Of a stretch of DNA of 64,000 nt, positions 58,571 through 64,000 are shown piece after piece. Within the stretch, counting starts at the first letter, position 1. Every line of letters begins with the position of its first letter. Source of the stretch: Paracoccus denitrificans (GTDB taxonomy: Bacteria > Pseudomonadota > Alphaproteobacteria > Rhodobacterales > Rhodobacteraceae); assembly GCA_005768755.1 (NCBI GenBank), contig VAFL01000007.1, positions 167,597 to 231,596 of the forward strand, written 5' to 3'. The notes beneath the pieces were generated by a model. The model searched no databases, had not been told where the DNA came from, and worked only from the letters and a program-made list of their open reading frames with translations. The position numbers and the translations under genes were made by a program.

Positions 58571-59491
58571 ATGCTGACAGTCGCCGCGCTTTATCATTTC
58601 ACGCCCTTCCCCGACCCGGATGCCATCAAGGCCCCGCTGGCAAAGCTTGCCTGCTCTCATGGCGTCAAGGGCACGCTGCTTCTGGCCCGCGAAGGCATCA
58701 ACGGCACCATTGCCGGGACAAGGCAGGGCATCGACGCCGTGCTGGCCCATATCCGCGCCCTTCCGGGATGCGAGGGGCTGGTCTGGAAGGAAAGCACCGC
58801 CACCGAGATGCCATTCGGTCGCATGAAGGTGCGCGTAAAGCCCGAAATCGTCACTATGGGCCAGCCCGATGTGGACCCGTTGGCCAGCGTCGGCCATTAT
58901 GTCGAACCGAAGGACTGGAACGACCTGATCGCGTCCGAAGACGTGGCCGTCATCGACACCCGCAACGATTACGAGGTCGAGATCGGCACCTTCGACGGCG
59001 CGGTCGATCCCGGCACCAGATCCTTCCGCGACTTCCCGGCATGGTGGCAGCAGAACAAGCACCGCTTCCACAACAAGCGCATCGCCATGTTCTGCACCGG
59101 CGGCATCCGCTGCGAGAAATCGACGAACTACCTGATCTCGCAAGGGGTCGAGGATGTGTACCACCTGCAAGGCGGCATCCTGAAATATCTGGAAGACGTG
59201 CCGGAAGCCGACAGCAAATGGCAGGGCGAATGCTTCGTCTTCGATCAGCGCGTCAGCCTTGGCCACGGGCTGCGCAGCGGCAGTTATGACATGTGCCACG
59301 CCTGCCGCCGCCCGCTGTCGGCGCAGGACAAGACCCGACCCGAGTTCGAAGAAGGCGTGTCCTGCCACCGCTGCTTGCCGGAATACAGCGATGCCGACCG
59401 CACCCGCTTTCGCGAACGCCAGCATCAGGTCGAACTGGCGCAAGCGCGCGGCACCGATCATATCGGCGCGGTACTGAAGCCGAAGGCTTGA
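58571..59491 (+). CDS. trhO: tRNA uridine(34) hydroxylase TrhO (rhodanese family)
   Basis: A 306-residue TrhO, which makes 5-hydroxyuridine at position 34 of some tRNAs using oxygen. The N-terminal half has ALYHFTPFPDP and LLLAREGINGTIAG, and the rhodanese domain has VIDTRNDYEVEIGTF and the catalytic loop FCTGGIRCEKST with Cys175 and Cys181. A cysteine-rich C-terminal part (CHACRRPLSAQD and CHRCLPEY) looks like a zinc-binding tail. No good ribosome site is visible, but the start is at the family's N-terminus. Confidence 0.92.
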   Translation: MLTVAALYHFTPFPDPDAIKAPLAKLACSHGVKGTLLLAREGINGTIAGTRQGIDAVLAHIRALPGCEGLVWKESTATEMPFGRMKVRVKPEIVTMGQPDVDPLASVGHYVEPKDWNDLIASEDVAVIDTRNDYEVEIGTFDGAVDPGTRSFRDFPAWWQQNKHRFHNKRIAMFCTGGIRCEKSTNYLISQGVEDVYHLQGGILKYLEDVPEADSKWQGECFVFDQRVSLGHGLRSGSYDMCHACRRPLSAQDKTRPEFEEGVSCHRCLPEYSDADRTRFRERQHQVELAQARGTDHIGAVLKPKA

Positions 59492-59555
59492 AACTCTGCC
59501 CCGCGAATGGTCTTGTCGGCGCGGCCCTGGCCAGACCTGAAAGCGGGATCAAGCG

Positions 59556-60482
59556 ATGCTGGCGATATTCCTGAAAACCCTGCCCTTCTTCGCCCTGATC
59601 GGCTTGGGCTGGTTCGCCGCGCGCACCCGCATCTTCCCGCCCGAAGGCGCGGCCTGGCTGACCCGCTTCGTGTTCTACTTCGCTCTCTCGGCGATGCTGT
59701 TCCGCTTTGCCGCGACCCTGGACATCAACGAAATCTGGGACCCGGCCTTCGCCGCCGCCTATCTGTGCGGCTCTCTGATCGTGTGGAGCATCGGCATGGC
59801 CATCGGTCGTGCCCGCCAGCTGGGCTGGGCCGAAGCCGCGATGGAGGCGCATTGTTATGTCATCGGCAACACCGGCTTCCTTGGCGTGCCGATGCTGATC
59901 GTCCTGCTGGGCGAAGCCGCCGCCGGTCCCGTCCTGCTGATCCTGATTATCGACCTCGTGGTGTTTTCAACGCTTATCACCATCATCATCACCGGGGCCA
60001 GGCAGGGCCGCATAAGGCTTTCAACCATCTGGGTGCTGCTGCGCGGGCTGGTCGCGAACCCGATGATCGTGTCGATGCTGGCGGGGCTTGCATGGTCAGC
60101 GCTGCACCTGCCGCTGCCCGGCCCCGCACTTGAATTCCTGACGCTGCTTTCCGCCGCCGCCACCCCCGGCGCCTTGTTCGCCATTGGCGCAAGCCTTGTC
60201 GGGCGTCGCGCAGACCGGCCCGTCATCGCCGTCTGGCTGTCCTTCGCGAAACTGGTGCTTCACCCCGCAGCCGTCGCCGCCGCCTGCTTCCTGTTCAGCG
60301 TGAATACCTTCGCCGCCGGCGTGATGATCGCCGCCGCCGCCCTGCCGGTCGCGGGCAACGTCTTCATGCTGGCCGAATATTTCGGCATCGCCGTTCAGCG
60401 CGTGTCGTCAGCGATCCTGATCTCGACCGCCGCCAGTGTCATCACCATCCCCATCATCATCCACCTGATCGAAAGAGGCTGA
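59556..60482 (+). CDS. AEC-family transporter
   Basis: A 308-residue membrane protein with about ten hydrophobic segments. It starts LAIFLKTLPFFALIGLGWFAARTRIFPPEGAAWLTRFVFYFALSAMLF, and has ANPMIVSMLAGLAW and PGALFAIGASLVGRR, typical of the auxin-efflux-carrier-like family, which includes malate and other organic-anion permeases. Substrate unknown. It is three bases from the crotonase gene and 64 from trhO. Confidence 0.86.
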   Translation: MLAIFLKTLPFFALIGLGWFAARTRIFPPEGAAWLTRFVFYFALSAMLFRFAATLDINEIWDPAFAAAYLCGSLIVWSIGMAIGRARQLGWAEAAMEAHCYVIGNTGFLGVPMLIVLLGEAAAGPVLLILIIDLVVFSTLITIIITGARQGRIRLSTIWVLLRGLVANPMIVSMLAGLAWSALHLPLPGPALEFLTLLSAAATPGALFAIGASLVGRRADRPVIAVWLSFAKLVLHPAAVAAACFLFSVNTFAAGVMIAAAALPVAGNVFMLAEYFGIAVQRVSSAILISTAASVITIPIIIHLIERG

Positions 60483-60485
60483 CCC

Positions 60486-61289
60486 ATGTCCCGTATCGAG
60501 GCACTGTCGCTGGAACATTGCAAACTGGAACTGGACGATCTGGGCATCGCCACGGTCACACTGAACCGCCCCGACAAGCGCAACGCCCTGAACACCGCGA
60601 CGATTGACGAACTGATCGCGATCTTCACCGCCCTGCCCCGCGACGGCGTCCGCGCCTGCATCCTGCGCGGCGAAGGCCCGCATTTCTGCGCCGGGCTGGA
60701 TCTGGTCGAACATCACGCCGCCGACCGCACACCGGCAGATTTCATGCATGTCTGCCTGCACTAGCACGAGGCCTTCAACAAGATGGAATATGGCGGCGTC
60801 CCGATCATCGCAGCCCTGCAGGGCGCGGTGGTCGGCGGCGGGCTGGAACTCGCGTCCGCGGCCCATATCCGCGTCATCGACGACAGCGCCTATTTCGGCC
60901 TGCCCGAAGGCCAGCGCGGGCTGTTCACCGGCGGCGGGGCCACGATCCGCGTGGCCGACCTGATCGGCAAATCGCGCATGGTCGACATGATGCTGACGGG
61001 CCGCCTTTATCGCGGGGATGAGGCCGTGACCGTGGGCCTTGCGAACTACATCGCCCAGGACAGCCACGCCAAAGCCTATGAAATCGCCAGACGCTGCGCC
61101 GAAAACCTGCCGCTGACGAATTTCGCCATCTGCTCGGCGATCAGCCATGTCCAGAACATGTCGGCGCTGGATGCAGCCTACATGGAATCCTACGTAGCGG
61201 GCGTGGTGAACACGCAACCGGCAGCGCGGGAACGGCTGGCGGCGTTCCGCGACGGCAGCGGGCCGCGCATCAAGCCGACGCAGGGTTGA
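60486..61289 (+). pseudogene. Enoyl-CoA hydratase/isomerase (crotonase) gene with in-frame amber stop
   Basis: Read through, this is a complete 267-residue crotonase. The first half has ATVTLNRPDKRNALNTAT and the first oxyanion strand GEGPHFCAGLDL; the second has IIAALQGAVVGGGLELASAAHIR and FGLPEGQRGLFTGGGA with a glutamate at the active-site position. Codon 93 (60762-60764) is TAG, and the frame continues open without shift: VCLH-stop-HEAFNKMEYGG. Tryptophan is usual at this place in the family, so TGG to TAG is the simplest change. The second half has its own ATG at 60783, and a 168-residue fragment could be made, but neither half alone has a full active site. A sequencing error is the main alternative. 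Confidence 0.85.
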
Positions 61290-61297
61290 TCCTATAC

Positions 61298-61316
61298 AGG
61301 CCCGGCTGGCGGGCCT
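61298..61316. terminator. 7-bp hairpin between the crotonase gene and thiolase
   Basis: AGGCCCG (61298-61304) and CGGGCCT (61310-61316) pair perfectly over GCTGG, nine bases after the crotonase stop. No T run follows. A weak terminator or mRNA stabiliser is likely. Confidence 0.4.
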
Positions 61317-61351
61317 AAGCTGTCGGCGAATTTCATTTGGGGGAACATATC

Positions 61352-62533
61352 ATGTCCGATTCCGATATCGTCATCCTGTCCGGCGCGCGCACCGCGATCG
61401 GCACTTTCGGGGGCAGCCTGGCCGCCATCCCGCCGATCCAACTGGCCGCGACCGTGACCAAGGCCGCGATGGAACGCGCCGGCGTCTCGCCCGACCAGAT
61501 CGGCACCGTGGTCTTCGGCCATGTCATCAACACCGAACCGCGCGACGCCTACCTGTCCCGCGTCGCCATGCTGGACGCGGGCGTCCCCTTCACAACACCC
61601 GCAATGAACGTGAACCGCCTGTGCGGTTCCGGCGCGCAGGCCATCGTGTCGGCCGTGCAGGCGCTGCAACTGGGCGATGCCGATTTCGCCGTTGCAGGCG
61701 GCGCTGAAAGCATGTCGCGCGCGCCCTATATCGCCCCTGCCGCGCGCTTTGGCGCCAAGATGGGCGATGTGCAGATGCTGGACATGATGTTGGGCGCGCT
61801 GACCTGTCCGATGGGCACCGGCCATATGGGCGTCACCGCCGAAAACGTATCCGCCGAACACGACATCACCCGCGAGGCACAGGACGAATTCGCGCTGGAA
61901 TCGCAGAACCGCGCCGCCAAAGCGATCGCCGAGGGCCGCTTCAAGGACCAGATCGTCCCGGTCGAGGTCAAGACCCGCAAGGGCGTCGTCCCCTTCGACA
62001 CGGACGAACACCCCAAGGACACCAGTGCCGAGAAGCTCGCCGGGTTGAAACCCGCCTTCAAGAAGGACGGCAGCGTCACCGCCGGCAACGCATCAGGCAT
62101 CAATGACGGCGCCGCCGCCGTGGTGCTGGCCCGCGAAGATGCCGCCAAAGCCGCCGGCCTGACCCCGCGCTTCCGCGTCTTGGGTTACGCCGTGGCCGGC
62201 GTCCGCCCCGAGGTGATGGGCATCGGCCCCGTCCCCGCCGTCCAGAAACTTCTGGAGAAGACCGGCCTGACGGTCGACGATTTCGACGTCATCGAATCGA
62301 ACGAGGCGTTCGCCGCGCAGGCCCTTGCAGTGAACAAGGAACTCAGCCTCGACCCGGCCAAGGTAAACCCCAATGGCGGCGCCATCGCCCTTGGCCACCC
62401 GGTCGGCGCAACCGGCGCGATCATCACCGTCAAGACGATGTATGAACTCGACCGGATCGGTGGCAAACGCGGCCTGATCACCATGTGCATCGGCGGCGGT
62501 CAGGGCATCGCGCTGGCAATAGAGCGTATCTGA
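61352..62533 (+). CDS. Acetyl-CoA C-acyltransferase (thiolase)
   Basis: A 393-residue thiolase. The nucleophile is Cys91 in VNRLCGSGAQAIVSAVQ, the catalytic His is in GGAIALGHPVGATGA near 351, and the second Cys is in TMCIGGGQGIALAIE near 381. SNEAFAAQALAV near 315 is also standard. Whether it runs in the condensing (polyhydroxybutyrate) or degrading direction cannot be told. The ATG at 61352 is preceded by GGGGGAA; an in-frame TTG upstream at 61337 is unlikely. It follows the broken crotonase gene, pointing to a fatty-acid or butyrate group. Confidence 0.92.
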   Translation: MSDSDIVILSGARTAIGTFGGSLAAIPPIQLAATVTKAAMERAGVSPDQIGTVVFGHVINTEPRDAYLSRVAMLDAGVPFTTPAMNVNRLCGSGAQAIVSAVQALQLGDADFAVAGGAESMSRAPYIAPAARFGAKMGDVQMLDMMLGALTCPMGTGHMGVTAENVSAEHDITREAQDEFALESQNRAAKAIAEGRFKDQIVPVEVKTRKGVVPFDTDEHPKDTSAEKLAGLKPAFKKDGSVTAGNASGINDGAAAVVLAREDAAKAAGLTPRFRVLGYAVAGVRPEVMGIGPVPAVQKLLEKTGLTVDDFDVIESNEAFAAQALAVNKELSLDPAKVNPNGGAIALGHPVGATGAIITVKTMYELDRIGGKRGLITMCIGGGQGIALAIERI

Positions 62534-62541
62534 CCCCTCAA

Positions 62542-62568
62542 CGCTCGCCTGCCCCTGCCGGGCGAGCG
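62542..62568 (+). terminator. Hairpin after the thiolase gene
   Basis: CGCTCGCC (62542-62549) and GGCGAGCG (62561-62568) are exact complements over an 11-base loop, starting nine bases after the stop codon. No T run follows, so termination is plausible but not certain. Confidence 0.5.
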
Positions 62569-62781
62569 CCTGCCACGCGCCCAGCGTAGTCGCGCATCTT
62601 CCAGCGCGAAACCTGACAATCGCCCCCATGGCGCCAGTTGATCCGCTCCGGTTTAAGACGAAGGTCAGCTTTGGGCCCAAATCGACTGTTTCCGTGCATT
62701 GCGTGAACAGCCGCAATCGGAGAAAATGACCCGAAATATTCCTTTACGGCTGAAGTTGTCCCCTCCTACGAAAGTGCCTAG

Positions 62782-63891
62782 ATGAAAGGCCGAGAAAGAA
62801 ACCAGCCATGTTGGTGTGGCTCTGGCAAGAAGTATAAGAATTGCCATCTTGATCGTGATGTTCAGCCGAAAGAAAATCGTTGGGCTGCTCTGGATCTAAA
62901 TCGCAAGGCGTTTTCCCAAAAGAAGTGCTTCGCGCGGGACGTGGGCTTGGGAGATTGTGAAGGCGGCGTGATCAAAGCACACACTGTCTCGCGGGGCCCA
63001 AATCTCGCCAGGATCGCCAAGAACGGACATGTGCTACGATACCGTACTACCAGTTCGGAAATGAACGGAAACGGCGGCAATTTATCCTTCAAGAGGATTG
63101 GCATCAAGGATGCGTCCGTTTTTCATGGTTTTTGTAGAAAACATGATCGGGAGATTTTTTCCTGCATCGAGAATGAAGTCTTTACCGGACGCCCCGACCA
63201 GTGCCTAGCTATCGCTTATCGGACGATGAGCCGAGAACTCTATGGGAAGGACGCTAGCTCCCACTTACGCGAAACCTTGAGGGACGCCGATAAGGGGAGC
63301 CAACCTTTTCAGCAGTTTATCTTTCAGAAGATGCTTGATGAAATGGACACGGGCAACGAAGCTGCGCGACGCGAGCATAAGGCCACTCATGACGCGTTGA
63401 CCGCAGCAGTGGTGGCCTCACGGACAGATATGCTCAGTTCGCTGATCTTTGAATTTGCCGCTCCTATTCCGTTCATGTTTGCAGGCGCGTGGGTGCCGTT
63501 AACTGACCTCCACGGAGCAGAACTTCAAAAAGGATACGTAGACGAGCTTCTCGAGCAGGTTTTTGTTTCTTCATTTGCGGGTGAGTCCAGCGCAATGATC
63601 TGCATTTCTTGGCGGAATATCGACGGTGCGCCCGGGAAAGTCATCGCAGAGCAACTCATAGAACTGCCGGAGGAAGCACGAGCGTCAGCTTGCCTGCAGT
63701 TTGTGATGAAGCATGTTGAAAACGTCTTCTTTAACCCCGATTGGTTCGACGCCCTAGATAAAAGCCAAAAAGCGCACCTAGACCAGCTTGCAGCCGACGG
63801 GCTTGATCTGATGGGGAGCGTTCCAGCAATGCCCATTCGCTTAGATGCTGATTTTCAGCTCCCACCATCAGTGAAAGCCATCCGAGTTTAA
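62782..63891 (+). CDS. SEC-C zinc-motif protein with a second Cys/His-rich part, function unknown
   Basis: A 369-residue protein. It opens with a SEC-C motif (RNQPCWCGSGKKYKNCH: Cys10, Cys12, Cys21, His22). A second Cys/His group follows: Cys49, Cys59, His67 (in IKAHTVSRG), then GFCRKHD with Cys118 and His121, a spacing like treble-clef or HNH-type zinc sites. The remaining ~240 residues are unrecognised. Codon use is visibly less GC-rich than the neighbours, and the gene is flanked by long non-coding gaps, as in acquired genes. A weak GAAAG lies before the ATG. No nuclease activity can be claimed from these residues. Confidence 0.75.
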   Translation: MKGRERNQPCWCGSGKKYKNCHLDRDVQPKENRWAALDLNRKAFSQKKCFARDVGLGDCEGGVIKAHTVSRGPNLARIAKNGHVLRYRTTSSEMNGNGGNLSFKRIGIKDASVFHGFCRKHDREIFSCIENEVFTGRPDQCLAIAYRTMSRELYGKDASSHLRETLRDADKGSQPFQQFIFQKMLDEMDTGNEAARREHKATHDALTAAVVASRTDMLSSLIFEFAAPIPFMFAGAWVPLTDLHGAELQKGYVDELLEQVFVSSFAGESSAMICISWRNIDGAPGKVIAEQLIELPEEARASACLQFVMKHVENVFFNPDWFDALDKSQKAHLDQLAADGLDLMGSVPAMPIRLDADFQLPPSVKAIRV

Positions 63892-64000
63892 CAAACACAT
63901 GTCACCCTGCATTCCCCAGGTGGCGTGTCGTTTGAGGTGAAGATCGCCTGTATCCGATCGCTAGACAAGGATTTTCTGCCGCAAGCGGCACCTGCGGTCG

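Noticed and set aside
60762..60764. Amber codon as pyrrolysine or programmed read-through
   Set aside because: No pyl genes or insertion signal seen, and crotonases have no such residue; a point mutation or read error is simpler.
62629..62730. 33-codon plus-strand frame before the SEC-C gene
   Set aside because: No ribosome site, no motif, and no sign of selection on the sequence.
63902..64000. Possible partial genes at the right edge on either strand
   Set aside because: About 33 open codons on minus (to 63902) and a GTG-led frame on plus (from 63924) are both too short to support.
1..64000. tRNA, rRNA, CRISPR, insertion sequence, prophage or plasmid origin
   Set aside because: Looked for and not seen; no cloverleaf, spaced repeats, transposase or integrase-like protein.

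Overview
The window looks like chromosomal DNA from a high-GC alphaproteobacterium of the Rhodobacteraceae/Paracoccaceae, most like Paracoccus. The evidence is a GcrA cell-cycle regulator, a small aa3-oxidase subunit IV of the CtaH type, a flagellar cluster with FliL, MotE-like and MotA in a row, a DUF5927 glycosyltransferase and a MaoC-phosphotransacetylase fusion. This placement is inferred from gene content. No tRNA, rRNA, CRISPR array, insertion sequence or prophage was recognised. No stretch over 300 bases lacks a gene; the longest gap is 62534-62781 (248 bases).

Layout. 1-10114: housekeeping and metabolic genes: a lipoprotein cut by the left edge, ctaH, an MBL hydrolase with an acyl-CoA dehydrogenase, tsaC, a 25-residue lipoprotein, yqgE, a DsbD-alpha-like protein, the arginine genes argD/GNAT/argF, and a VOC protein with an ABC-2 permease. 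10225-13890: gcrA, DUF2478 and tusA overlap end to start and converge on NADP malic enzyme. 13959-19215: an RND efflux pump with two adaptor genes. 19392-23866: arfB, a Nudix gene, a phosphate transporter, an L,D-transpeptidase with a strong terminator, and MaoC-PTA. 23913-27064: dnaJ and dnaK with a heat-shock-type promoter. 27264-38398: a surface-glycan region with a polysaccharide-type ABC permease, cysQ, a KdsB-like gene, galU, galE, four glycosyltransferases and a two-lobed sulfotransferase-like protein. 38487-48686: two divergent flagellar blocks, fliL/motE/motA/flhA/fliR/flhB on minus and fliF/fliH/fliN/fliP on plus. 48867-54772: hslO and a run of overlapping genes (CoA Nudix, cca, ABC exporter, RNA methyltransferase). 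54856-56765: pncA-pncB for NAD salvage. 56916-62533: SLC13 symporter, trhO, AEC permease, a crotonase gene broken by an in-frame amber codon, and a thiolase. 62782-63891: a visibly less GC-rich SEC-C zinc protein near the right edge.

How the parts fit. The glycan region could make, export and sulfate a surface polysaccharide: GalU/GalE supply UDP-sugars, the KdsB-like enzyme a CMP-sugar, the transferases build it, and CysQ could clear the PAP left by a sulfotransferase. dnaK and hslO share promoters resembling the alphaproteobacterial RpoH consensus. The fliL-fliF gap holds a near-consensus CtrA site between two GANTC sites, which fits cell-cycle control in a genome that encodes GcrA. Gene packing is tight; many neighbours overlap by 1-11 bases, several with TTG or GTG starts.
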